DNA of 6,328 nt from Campylobacteraceae bacterium (GTDB lineage: Bacteria; Campylobacterota; Campylobacteria; Campylobacterales; Sulfurovaceae): NCBI GenBank assembly GCA_027083075.1, contig JALWQQ010000100.1, positions 1 to 6,328 of the forward strand, in the 5' to 3' direction. Shown here one piece after another: positions 1 to 5,716 of the stretch. The notes below the pieces were generated by a model. It was not told the DNA's origin, made no database searches, and saw nothing but the letters and a program-made list of their open reading frames with translations. The position numbers were made by a program, and so were the translations under genes. How positions within the stretch are numbered: position 1 is the first letter of the stretch; each line of letters begins with the position of its first letter.

Positions 1-2
1 AA

Positions 3-536
3 AAAAAAGATTATGAACAAAATGGTAGATTTTCCGAATTTGGTTATAGACATAATAGTTTATATAGAGCAGCAATAAAAAAATATGTAGAATTTTTTAC
101 ACAAAACATAACAAATTTAAAAATTGAACATAATCAAGATACAAATAATACTGAAGCTTTGCTAAATCAAAATTTTTCATATGAAAAAGATTTGCAGACT
201 TCACTATGCTTACAAATTCCTAAATACAAAATTTTTGGTAAAAATTCTGAAGGTATAGAATATACGATAAATAATCGTAGAATTGATGTACTATTAGAAC
301 ATATTGAAACAAAAGATTTATTGGCAATTGAACTAAAATCCGGCGAAGCAGATTATAGGGTTTTTGGACAAATCTCTATGTATATCGGATTGCTACAGGA
401 AAGATTTCCCAATAAAAATATTAAGGGTATTATCATAGCAGGCTCAATTCAAGAGAGTCTAAAACAGGCTATTTTAATAACTGACAAAATCAAAGCACAA
501 ACCTATAAAATAAAACTGGAATTAAATGAAGAATAG
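3..536 (+). CDS. NucS/DUF91-like PD-(D/E)XK nuclease domain protein, C-terminal part (5' truncated by window edge)
   Basis: The frame is open from base 3 to the TAG at 534-536, giving 177 visible residues; the start lies left of the window. The first in-frame TTG (159) is not a credible start because similar-looking coding sequence continues upstream (YRAAIKKYVEFF, residues 21-32). Residues 61-64 (EKDL) open a domain that follows the NucS C-terminal pattern: RRIDVLL with Asp95, LAIELKSG with Glu110 and Lys112, then GQISMY with Gln123 and Tyr127, and a KGIIIAGSI strand (141-149) like the 'RGIIVAP' segment of that family. Asp95, Glu110, Lys112 and Gln123 are the expected metal and catalytic positions of a PD-(D/E)XK nuclease. 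The family knowledge is recalled; the substrate is unknown, and it may be a defence or restriction nuclease or an uncharacterised DUF91 protein. Base composition is far more AT-rich than the genes to its right, suggesting horizontal acquisition. It converges on the amidase gene with a 22-bp gap. Confidence 0.7.
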   Translation, partial: KKDYEQNGRFSEFGYRHNSLYRAAIKKYVEFFTQNITNLKIEHNQDTNNTEALLNQNFSYEKDLQTSLCLQIPKYKIFGKNSEGIEYTINNRRIDVLLEHIETKDLLAIELKSGEADYRVFGQISMYIGLLQERFPNKNIKGIIIAGSIQESLKQAILITDKIKAQTYKIKLELNEE

Positions 537-558
537 CGTATGAGAAAATGGGATTTTT

Positions 559-1248
559 CTACGGTGCTTGACGTAGGTGTAGATCGGCAACGCGTTTACG
601 CACTGCACGCATAAAACGCTCACCGGGATCGTACTTTACAGTGCGATACCCCTTGTCTCTCTCAAGCCAAAGCGGCGTTTTCTCCATGCGTCGATACTCG
701 TGATGTCCGATCAGATATCGGATGCTCGGATATTTGGACTTGAGGTAGCGCACCAGAGCGGCATTGGCTTTGATCTGCGCTTTAGTCAGGTGTGCACCGT
801 CTTTAGCGACATTTTCTACACCGATCGCAGAGTAGTTCAGGCCGATGACATGGCGCGCCATCCATGTTTCTGGCATTAAACGATAGATCGTACCGTCACG
901 ATCGACCAAAAAATGTGCCGAGACATTGAGTGCCGAGGCTTTGGCGATATCTTTGCGTCCGCGTAGCTTCTCGGGTTTGAGTGCGGCAAACGAAGCTTCA
1001 AGCGTAGGGATCGCCGTGTAGTGCAAGACGATGATCTTGGGTGTAATGGTAATCTCTTTTGTATCGATACCGTAGTGGGTGCGGATATAGGCTTTTGTCA
1101 GTGCGATGCGCGTCTTGCCGAAGTCTATCGGCTTATCGACGATAGCGATACGTTCTGCCGGTGGCGGCGCGATGCTTTTGCATGCTTTAGCACTTGCGCC
1201 AATAGATAGCAATAGGGTCGATAGGATGGAAAAAACTACTCTTTTCAT
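559..1248 (-). CDS. Secreted N-acetylmuramoyl-L-alanine amidase (amidase_2/AmpD-type zinc domain)
   Basis: 229 residues. It cleaves the bond between N-acetylmuramic acid and L-alanine in peptidoglycan or its fragments. An N-terminal signal peptide is visible: MKR, a hydrophobic stretch, then ASA at 18-20, so the enzyme should act in the periplasm. Cys23 follows, but the preceding residues do not make a good lipobox. The amidase_2 fold spans about 70-218. Likely zinc ligands are His76 (VLHYT), His182 (IGHHEY) and Asp207 (KYDPGERF), the His/His/Asp set of AmpD-like enzymes. Glu145 (IGVEN) matches the catalytic Glu position, and SAHF (110-113) with RDGTIYRL (117-124) is the usual core strand. 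The ATG at 1248 is chosen because it gives a complete signal peptide, although no strong Shine-Dalgarno precedes it. It is the last gene of the hemL operon, 24 bp after the four-helix membrane protein. A cell-wall recycling or turnover role is inferred. Confidence 0.9.
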   Translation of the reverse strand: MKRVVFSILSTLLLSIGASAKACKSIAPPPAERIAIVDKPIDFGKTRIALTKAYIRTHYGIDTKEITITPKIIVLHYTAIPTLEASFAALKPEKLRGRKDIAKASALNVSAHFLVDRDGTIYRLMPETWMARHVIGLNYSAIGVENVAKDGAHLTKAQIKANAALVRYLKSKYPSIRYLIGHHEYRRMEKTPLWLERDKGYRTVKYDPGERFMRAVRKRVADLHLRQAP

Positions 1249-1272
1249 AGAGAAGATTGTAGCACAATTACT

Positions 1273-1791
1273 TTAGTGTCCTAAACGACGAAAGAGAACT
1301 ACAAGCAGCAGTATGATCGGCAAGCCCAAGGCGGGAAGGTAAACCTTGAGATCTAACAGGTGGTGCTTAAGTAGATAGAAAAAGCCCAATGCCGTTAAGA
1401 GATAGGCACCGAGTCTTAGAAGTGACAGCGTCGCCCTGCTCTCCTTGAGCGCTTCGCGTGTTGAGCGCCTTTGTGCCTTGTAGGCTTTTTTGAGTGCTTT
1501 GAGCGAAGTGTGTTCTTGCTCTTCGTAGAGCCCGTGCGGATCCTCTATCTTGTCGATGAGATCACGCTCAAGATCGAGCGCCACTTCGCCCTCTTGGGCA
1601 AGTCGCCGTTTGATATGCGCACCGTAGGCGTAGAGGCTAGCGCCAAGCACCGCCGATGAGGAGAGGTAGGCGACAAGAAGGTTGAGTGCCGCACCGTAGT
1701 CGCTTATGAGATAGGCAAGAAGCGTCACGCAAAGAAGTAGCGCAAGCCAGAGGTAGAGAAGCTTGCGGTCAAAGATCGTCGTCATCGTCAT
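1273..1791 (-). CDS. Hypothetical four-helix membrane protein of the hemL operon
   Basis: 172 residues if started at the ATG at 1789-1791, or 170 from the next in-frame ATG at 1783-1785. The frame stays open further upstream to 1989, but that part lies opposite the atpZ-like reading frame, is not hydrophobic and looks spurious, so the shorter start is used. Four hydrophobic segments are visible, at about 11-29, 35-57, 122-141 and 149-167. Between helices 2 and 3 lies a charged, probably helical loop (about 61-121) rich in Lys, Arg and Glu. The positive KRR after helix 2 suggests the loop is cytoplasmic. The start overlaps the end of the atpZ-like gene by 23 bp and I see no Shine-Dalgarno, so translation by coupling to the upstream gene is likely. 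I do not recognise the family; an accessory role beside AtpZ would be pure inference from position. Confidence 0.75.
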   Translation of the reverse strand: MTMTTIFDRKLLYLWLALLLCVTLLAYLISDYGAALNLLVAYLSSSAVLGASLYAYGAHIKRRLAQEGEVALDLERDLIDKIEDPHGLYEEQEHTSLKALKKAYKAQRRSTREALKESRATLSLLRLGAYLLTALGFFYLLKHHLLDLKVYLPALGLPIILLLVVLFRRLGH

Positions 1792-2062
1792 AATCGCCGC
1801 GAATCTGTTTGTTATAGCGTGGATCTTTGGCAAGCGCGTCAAGCGAAGCTTTTTGTTTGCGGTAGGCGATGTAGATATTGTTGATCGCCGCGGCGATGCC
1901 AAGCACAACCCCCAACCAAAAAAGCAGCCGCACCCCCGTAGCTTTTTCAAGTCCATAACCGATCGCCACACCGATGAGTACCGCAACAACGATAGAGATA
2001 CCCAGACTCAGACCATCCGCTGCATCGACGATCTTTTTTAGCTTCGGCTCTTTACTACTCAC
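1769..2062 (-). CDS. AtpZ/AtpI-family two-helix membrane protein (F0F1 ATP synthase accessory)
   Basis: 97 residues. It has two transmembrane helices, about 17-37 and 47-67. The first carries the family pattern GLSLGISIVVAVLIGVAIG followed by YGLEK; the second has FWLGVVLGIAAAINNIY, ending in the Asn/Ile-rich turn typical of AtpZ/AtpI proteins (ATPase_gene1 family). AtpI-type proteins help assemble the c-ring of the F0F1 ATP synthase; here the gene is next to hemL rather than in an atp operon, an arrangement I recall from Campylobacterota. The start is GTG at 2060-2062, supported by a good Shine-Dalgarno. The C-terminus is acidic, ending YDDDDDL. The codons of that Asp run, read in another frame, contain the start ATGs of the next gene. 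It lies 32 bp downstream of hemL and is surely co-transcribed with it. Confidence 0.85.
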   Translation of the reverse strand: MSSKEPKLKKIVDAADGLSLGISIVVAVLIGVAIGYGLEKATGVRLLFWLGVVLGIAAAINNIYIAYRKQKASLDALAKDPRYNKQIRGDYDDDDDL

Positions 2063-2070
2063 AGTCTATC

Positions 2071-2076
2071 TTCCTT
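2071..2076 (-). promoter_or_regulatory. Shine-Dalgarno of the atpZ-like gene, deciding its GTG start
   Basis: Read on the minus strand this is AAGGAA within AAAAAGGAAGATAG, 8 bases before the GTG at 2062-2060. No ATG lies at a suitable distance in frame, so this site fixes the GTG as start. Confidence 0.7.
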
Positions 2077-2094
2077 TTTGTAATTAAACGGGGT

Positions 2095-3387
2095 CTAATT
2101 TCTAATTTCACCCAGCGTCTCATACGCCGCTTTGATCGTCTCATCGATCATCTCGTCGCTGATCGCCGTAGAGATAAAGCCTGTTTCAAAAGATGAGCAA
2201 GCAAGGTAGATACCCCTATCGAGCATACCGCGGTGAAACTTGGCAAAGAGCGCTTGGTCGTTTTCTTTGGCATCGTCGAAATTTTTGACGCTTTTATCGC
2301 TAAAGAAAAAGCCGAACATACTTCCGCGCACTTCCGTTACCATCGGCACCTCTACCGCTTCTGCCGCCTTTTTAAAGCCCTCCATCAGCCGTTTAGCCTT
2401 TTCGCCGAGCATCACATAGATACTCGGATCGGCTTTGAGTTTGCGCAGGCTTGCAAGTCCTGCTGCCATCGCGACGGGATTGCCGCTCAGTGTGCCCGCT
2501 TGATAGACCGGACCTTCGGGTGAGAGCTTTGCCATGATCTCTTTGCGTCCACCGAAGGCGCCGACAGGCATACCCGCGCCGATCACCTTGCCGAGCGTAA
2601 CCATATCGGGCTTAACACTTGTGATGCCTTGCGCCCCTTTGAGCGACGCACGAAAACCGCTCATCACCTCGTCGAAGATCAGTACCGTACCATACTCATC
2701 GCAGAGTTCACGCAGCGCCTTGAGAAAACTCTCTTCGGCGGGCACCAAACCCATATTGCCGGCGATCGGTTCGATGATGACACACGCGACGCCCTTTTCA
2801 CTGGCATCGAAGCATCGCTTGACACTCTCGATATCGTTATAGCGCGCCAAGAGCGTATGCTTCGTCAAGTCGGCGGGCACACCGGGGCTACTGGGGTTGC
2901 CAAAGGTAGCTGCACCGCTTCCCGCTTGCACCAAGAGCGAATCGCTATGTCCGTGGTAGCAGCCTTCAAATTTGACGATATCATCTCTTTGGGTAAAGCC
3001 GCGTGCCAGTCGGATCGCACTCATCACCGCTTCGGTACCGCTACTGACGAAACGCACTTTATCGACGCTATCGAAAAGCGATACGATCTCTTTTGCCAAT
3101 GCCGTCTCCAACTCGGTCGGCGCACCGAAGCTCAACCCTTTTTTTGCCGTCTCTATGACCGCCGCTTCGATGTCGGGATCGCAGTGTCCGAAGATGAGCG
3201 GTCCCCAACTTTGGACATAGTCTATGTAGCGATTGCCGTCGATGTCATAAAGATAAGCACCCTCGCCCCGCTCTATAAAAGGCGGAGTGCCCTCTACTGC
3301 GCCAAAGGCGCGCACGGGCGAATCGACCCCACCCGGAATATAGCGATACGCCTCTTCGTAGGCAGCTTCACTCTTTGCGTAACCCAT
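2095..3387 (-). CDS. hemL: Glutamate-1-semialdehyde 2,1-aminomutase
   Basis: 430 residues, the usual full length. This PLP enzyme of the cytoplasm converts glutamate-1-semialdehyde to 5-aminolevulinate in the C5 route of haem synthesis. Diagnostic sequence is visible throughout: [12 protein letters not shown] (17-28), the phosphate-binding [15 protein letters not shown] (115-129), CYHGHSDS (143-150), [10 protein letters not shown] (204-213), the cofactor-ring Asp in [10 protein letters not shown] (237-246) and the Schiff-base Lys267 in [33 protein letters not shown] (295-310) is the family signature near the active site. The ATG start is supported by AAGGAA at 3393-3398, 5 bases upstream. It is the first gene of a four-gene minus-strand operon (hemL, atpZ-like, four-helix protein, amidase) and shares a very short divergent control region with the TonB-like gene. 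Confidence 0.98.
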   Translation of the reverse strand: MGYAKSEAAYEEAYRYIPGGVDSPVRAFGAVEGTPPFIERGEGAYLYDIDGNRYIDYVQSWGPLIFGHCDPDIEAAVIETAKKGLSFGAPTELETALAKEIVSLFDSVDKVRFVSSGTEAVMSAIRLARGFTQRDDIVKFEGCYHGHSDSLLVQAGSGAATFGNPSSPGVPADLTKHTLLARYNDIESVKRCFDASEKGVACVIIEPIAGNMGLVPAEESFLKALRELCDEYGTVLIFDEVMSGFRASLKGAQGITSVKPDMVTLGKVIGAGMPVGAFGGRKEIMAKLSPEGPVYQAGTLSGNPVAMAAGLASLRKLKADPSIYVMLGEKAKRLMEGFKKAAEAVEVPMVTEVRGSMFGFFFSDKSVKNFDDAKENDQALFAKFHRGMLDRGIYLACSSFETGFISTAISDEMIDETIKAAYETLGEIRN

Positions 3388-3404
3388 TGTTATTCCTTCG
3401 ATGT

Positions 3405-3410
3405 TATAAT
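3405..3410 (+). promoter_or_regulatory. -10 box of the TonB-like gene promoter
   Basis: TATAAT, a perfect -10 hexamer on the plus strand. It predicts a transcript start near 3417, about 28 bases before the proposed start codon at 3445 and upstream of the Shine-Dalgarno-like TAAGGGG. No recognisable -35 box is present; the expected place falls inside the first codons of hemL. Confidence 0.55.
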
Positions 3411-3416
3411 GCAGCG

Positions 3417-3422
3417 ATTATA
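3417..3422 (-). promoter_or_regulatory. hemL: -10 box of the hemL operon promoter
   Basis: On the minus strand this reads TATAAT, a perfect -10 hexamer. Transcription would begin near 3410, giving a leader of about 22 bases that just contains the hemL Shine-Dalgarno at 3393-3398. No good -35 hexamer stands 16-17 bases upstream, which is common for housekeeping promoters in Campylobacterota. Confidence 0.6.
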
Positions 3423-3434
3423 ACCTATAGGCGC

Positions 3435-3441
3435 TAAGGGG
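3435..3441 (+). promoter_or_regulatory. Shine-Dalgarno-like site of the TonB-like gene
   Basis: TAAGGGG can pair with the 16S rRNA tail (UAAGG core, then a G-U wobble). Counting from the end of TAAGG it lies 5 bases before ATT (3445) and 8 before ATC (3448), the only codons at a sensible distance in the TonB reading frame. It therefore argues for a start there rather than at the GTG at 3499, which is 57 bases away. Confidence 0.5.
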
Positions 3442-3444
3442 TGC

Positions 3445-4344
3445 ATTATCGCTATCGTTCGCGGTTATCTCTTTTCACTGCTGATCCATCTGCTCTTTGT
3501 GCTGTTGCTATGGTGGCTCTTTTGGCACGATCGCCCCAAAAAGTTGCCGCACGCAAGCGCGCCGATACGACTCTCCTATACCCACTTTATCGATCTCTCT
3601 ACCCCCTCTGTACCCACACCCGCAACAACACCGCCTTGCCCCGTTTACAGACCAAAACATAAACAAAATTCGCCCGAACCGATCCAAAAGGCGCCGACAC
3701 AACACCACGCAACCGAGCCTGCAAAAGCAGATCGATCGGCAAAATCCATACATACGACCATTCACCAAAAACGTAAGCAAAAGAGTCAAAAGCCTTTCAA
3801 GAAAAGAAAAACATTGCAACGCAAAAGAGATATAAAGCCTCGCAAACCACACCTTGCCAAAAAAATCCGAAAGAGCAAAGCAAAGAGACACCACACAAAA
3901 ATAAAACGACGCTACAAGGATGCACTGGCTTCGGCACTCATGGGTGCTTCGGTCGCACACAAAGTCAACCTCAAACGGGTGCACCATTCGGCAAATGCGA
4001 TGATTCGCAAGCTCTACGGCAAGCGGTTTTTACGTTTCACACCTGAACAGAAGCGTTTTATTCGCGCGCACTTGGATGAGATCTACCGCATCACACAAAA
4101 CACCCTGATACGCCACGGCTACCCCGATGTAGCCATACGCACGAGACAACAAGGCACCAATGTTGTCAGCTTCTACTTGCACCCTAACGGGGATATTAGC
4201 CATCTACGACTCGACCGACGCATCGGTCATACCGCGCTTGATCGAAACACCTTAGAGGTGATCCGTCTTGCCTATATGCACTACCCGCGCCCGAAACAGA
4301 AGACGTTGATTCGTTTCTATGTTACTTATGAGCTGTTGTGGTAA
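3445..4344 (+). CDS. TonB-family energy transducer with non-canonical (ATT/ATC) start
   Basis: 299 residues if started at ATT 3445 (298 from ATC 3448). TonB proteins carry proton-motive energy from ExbB/ExbD in the inner membrane to outer-membrane transporters. Visible in order: one membrane anchor at about 7-27 containing SLLIH (Ser11, His15), the SxxxH motif of TonB anchors; a Pro/Thr-rich stretch (about 52-66); an extremely basic spacer (109-158, with 27 Lys/Arg and one Asp); and a TonB C-terminal domain (about 236-299) with VSFYLHPNGDISHLRL, a TALDRNTLEVIRLA helix and a final IRFYVTYEL strand. The first conventional start codon in frame is GTG at 3499, but it would delete SxxxH and leave only nine hydrophobic residues. 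There is no ATG, GTG or TTG between the in-frame TAA at 3421 and 3475, so the start must be unusual, or the sequence has an error there. No exbB or exbD is in the window. The end overlaps the transpeptidase gene by 23 bp, tail to tail. Confidence 0.85.
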   Translation: MIAIVRGYLFSLLIHLLFVLLLWWLFWHDRPKKLPHASAPIRLSYTHFIDLSTPSVPTPATTPPCPVYRPKHKQNSPEPIQKAPTQHHATEPAKADRSAKSIHTTIHQKRKQKSQKPFKKRKTLQRKRDIKPRKPHLAKKIRKSKAKRHHTKIKRRYKDALASALMGASVAHKVNLKRVHHSANAMIRKLYGKRFLRFTPEQKRFIRAHLDEIYRITQNTLIRHGYPDVAIRTRQQGTNVVSFYLHPNGDISHLRLDRRIGHTALDRNTLEVIRLAYMHYPRPKQKTLIRFYVTYELLW

Positions 4345-5044
4345 GTCCGACTTGGTGTAGCAAAGTTTCAATCGTATCTTGCGGTGCCTGTATCAATAGC
4401 GGATGTTTGTTGGCATCAAGCCATGCGATAAGCGTGCGCATTTTTGATGCATCGTCAACGACAGTGCAGCCTGCCGTCGGCACGCTTTTGATATGAATAA
4501 AGATGCACGAACCGCGTCCGGGGATCGCGCCGACTTCATCGAAGTGGTTGTGATTGACCGCGATGCCGTACTCGTAGTAGTTTTTGGCAAACTTCATATG
4601 CTCCATACTGCGATAATCGGGCGCAATCTTGGTCGAATCGACGATCTTGTTGTAGTATGTTGAGCGTACATCATCGACACAGTGATCACTCTCTTTATAG
4701 ACTCGGTAGGGGTAGCGCACCGCAAAAGGATGGTACCCGAAGGCTTGCTTGAGGCTAAAAATGCCTGCGGGTGAGCGTCCATCGCCTTCATGTTTGATGT
4801 AGCGTGCGTTTTTTGGCGTGTGGTGCAGCCCGATCCCCCAGCCAAGACCGTTACGCCCGAGTCTGATCTGCCATCTTTCGCCTACCCGGTGCCATCCTTT
4901 GGCATCCTTTTCAAAACGCTGCATCACACCCTCGTTGCTGTTCCACCCTTTGGTGGTAACAACGATCAGTTGACGGCTTTTTTCAAGCGCGCTTTGCGCG
5001 TGCAACAAAAATGAAAACAAGAGAAAAAAGAGTAGGCGTTGCAT
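4322..5044 (-). CDS. Secreted L,D-transpeptidase, YkuD fold (COG3786-like)
   Basis: 240 residues. A hydrophobic N-terminal signal (residues 1-17, probable cleavage near HAQSA) sends it to the periplasm. The rest follows the COG3786-type YkuD family: GLGWGIGL (66-73), EGDGRSPAGIFSLKQAFGY (86-104), CVDDVRSTYYNKIVD (122-136), NHNHFDEVGAIPGRGSCIFIHI (164-185) and TAGCTVVD (190-197). Cys193 in TAGC is the expected nucleophile and His184 in FIHI its catalytic partner. YkuD enzymes make 3-3 cross-links in peptidoglycan or attach proteins to it; members of this subgroup are poorly characterised, so the exact reaction, including possible trimming or hydrolysis, is not settled. ATG 5044 is preceded by AAGGAA (5050-5055) at 5 bases. 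It starts 10 bp after the PIN toxin stop, leaving no room for its own promoter between the two genes. Its 3' end overlaps the TonB-like gene by 23 bp. Confidence 0.88.
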   Translation of the reverse strand: MQRLLFFLLFSFLLHAQSALEKSRQLIVVTTKGWNSNEGVMQRFEKDAKGWHRVGERWQIRLGRNGLGWGIGLHHTPKNARYIKHEGDGRSPAGIFSLKQAFGYHPFAVRYPYRVYKESDHCVDDVRSTYYNKIVDSTKIAPDYRSMEHMKFAKNYYEYGIAVNHNHFDEVGAIPGRGSCIFIHIKSVPTAGCTVVDDASKMRTLIAWLDANKHPLLIQAPQDTIETLLHQVGLTTTAHK

Positions 5045-5054
5045 ACAGGTTCCT

Positions 5055-5423
5055 TTATTGCTTATTCTCTATGCATTTTTGAAGCTTTTTATCAAATGTC
5101 TTAACTATATATTGGTTTGACCGAGCACAGAGTATCGCATCAACAAAATCGAGGCGCTTTTTGTCAAATATATCCAATGCCTCAAGAGCTATCTTCCGAT
5201 CCTCTAAAATGATGTTGTCAAAGGAGATAAGATTTTCTAAAACATCTCTAATCTCTTGTCCGGACACTTGGTAGACTTTTTGTAGGACAAAGACTACTTC
5301 GGCCAATACTTCATTGCCGATATAACAACGTTTATTCACAATAGCATCTTTAGCAATGCGATACATCTCCTCATTGTCTTGCAATAAAAAACGTAAAATG
5401 TAATTGGTATCCAGATATATCAT
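5055..5423 (-). CDS. PIN-domain toxin, VapC-like ribonuclease
   Basis: 122 residues, a normal length for a VapC-type toxin. PIN toxins cut RNA (often tRNA or rRNA) using a cluster of acidic residues that bind Mg2+. The cluster is visible: Asp5 in IYLDTNYILR, Glu42 in EVLAEVVFVL, Asp92 and Asp95 in LDFVDAILCA, and Asp111 in TFDKKL. The RNA target cannot be read from the sequence. The frame extends 11 codons further upstream to 5456, but the ATG at 5421-5423 is chosen because it starts right at the PIN core and overlaps the antitoxin stop as ATGA, the usual coupling in such pairs. AT-rich compared with its neighbours, consistent with transfer. It is the second gene of the pair; the L,D-transpeptidase follows after 10 bp. 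Confidence 0.88.
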   Translation of the reverse strand: MIYLDTNYILRFLLQDNEEMYRIAKDAIVNKRCYIGNEVLAEVVFVLQKVYQVSGQEIRDVLENLISFDNIILEDRKIALEALDIFDKKRLDFVDAILCARSNQYIVKTFDKKLQKCIENKQ

Positions 5424-5659
5424 AGTGTAAATTTCTCTTTCACATGAAGCTCCCACGCACTATCTTCCAATGGAAGCTTGTTTAAATCGGCGTAGGCTTT
5501 CAAAGCTCCTCCAAGTGAGGCAATGTTACGATCTTTATTTGAATGCGCTTCTTCAGTATCGATCGGAAAAACAATATATTCTACTCTCTTGCCGACATAC
5601 TCTTGGGGTATTTCGATGATGAGACGGTTATTTTTGGGGTTTACAATCTTTCTGATCAT
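5420..5659 (-). CDS. Antitoxin of the PIN-toxin pair (VapB-like, family not identified)
   Basis: 79 residues. Position, size and ATGA overlap with the PIN gene mark it as the cognate antitoxin. The N-terminal part (MIRKIVNPKNNRLIIEIPQEY) has the alternating hydrophobic pattern of a small beta-strand DNA-binding domain of the AbrB/SpoVT sort, but I cannot place it firmly. The C-terminal part (about 44-79: RNIASLGGALKAYADL, then LEDSAWELHVKEKF) looks like the helical segment that would wrap the toxin. The frame is open 19 codons further up to an ATG at 5716, but that ATG lies at the -35 box and upstream of the predicted transcript start; the ATG at 5659 has a well-spaced GAGGA. Autoregulation of its own promoter is expected from family behaviour, not shown. 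Confidence 0.82.
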   Translation of the reverse strand: MIRKIVNPKNNRLIIEIPQEYVGKRVEYIVFPIDTEEAHSNKDRNIASLGGALKAYADLNKLPLEDSAWELHVKEKFTL

Positions 5660-5665
5660 ATGCAA

Positions 5666-5670
5666 TCCTC
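5666..5670 (-). promoter_or_regulatory. Shine-Dalgarno deciding the antitoxin start
   Basis: GAGGA on the minus strand, 6 bases before the ATG at 5659-5657. It supports the 79-residue antitoxin over the longer 98-codon frame. Confidence 0.7.
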
Positions 5671-5688
5671 GCGGTTTCGGATTAAAAT

Positions 5689-5716
5689 ATTGTACCATAT
5701 CCCCTATGCATGTCAA
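5689..5716 (-). promoter_or_regulatory. Near-consensus sigma70 promoter of the toxin-antitoxin pair
   Basis: On the minus strand: TTGACA (5716-5711), 16-bp spacer, then TACAAT (5694-5689), preceded by TGG as a weak extended -10. The -35 matches consensus fully and the -10 differs at one position. Transcription should start near 5682, about 23 bases before the antitoxin ATG. The TGA stop of the methyltransferase (5715-5713) lies inside the -35 hexamer. Confidence 0.75.

Larger units (their letters stand above)
3403..3424. repeat. Perfect 8-bp inverted repeat holding both -10 boxes
   Basis: GTTATAAT at 3403-3410 is the exact reverse complement of ATTATAAC at 3417-3424, with a 6-bp spacer GCAGCG. 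Each arm contains the TATAAT of one of the two divergent promoters. It could be simply the two -10 elements facing each other, or also an operator. Confidence 0.75.

Noticed and set aside
543..560. Short inverted repeat AGAAAA/TTTTCT between the nuclease-like gene and the amidase, as a bidirectional terminator
   Set aside because: The six-base stem has only one G-C pair and would be very weak; the T-run is also part of the sequence just beside the amidase stop codon. Not convincing without a GC-rich stem.
1792..1989. Longer version of the four-helix protein starting at 1989 (238 codons)
   Set aside because: The extra 66 residues overlap the well-supported atpZ-like gene in another frame, are rich in Arg, Ser and Cys, and lack the hydrophobic pattern of the rest. 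It is a shadow.
2629..3423. 264-codon open frame on the plus strand opposite hemL
   Set aside because: It is antisense to the clearly conserved hemL coding sequence and shows no recognisable domain; long shadow frames are usual opposite genes of this composition.
3441..3662. GTG-started 73-codon frame (begins MHYRYRSRLSL) as the real start of the TonB-like gene
   Set aside because: It is in a different frame and would need a frameshift before the membrane anchor. The TonB frame already encodes the full anchor upstream, so no shift is required.
3508..3987. 159-codon minus-strand frame opposite the TonB-like gene, rich in Cys and Phe
   Set aside because: It is the complement of the Lys/Arg-rich spacer, which naturally yields Cys, Phe and Leu codons on the other strand. 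No start signal or domain supports it.
5066..5095. Promoter-like TTGATA with TAGAGA at 18 bp (minus strand) in the 3' end of the toxin gene, for the transpeptidase
   Set aside because: The -10 candidate matches poorly and the spacing is not ideal; it is within what chance gives in AT-rich coding sequence.
5660..5716. 98-codon version of the antitoxin starting at 5716
   Set aside because: Its ATG lies at the -35 box and upstream of the predicted transcript start; the ATG at 5659 has a well-spaced GAGGA and gives a natural N-terminus.
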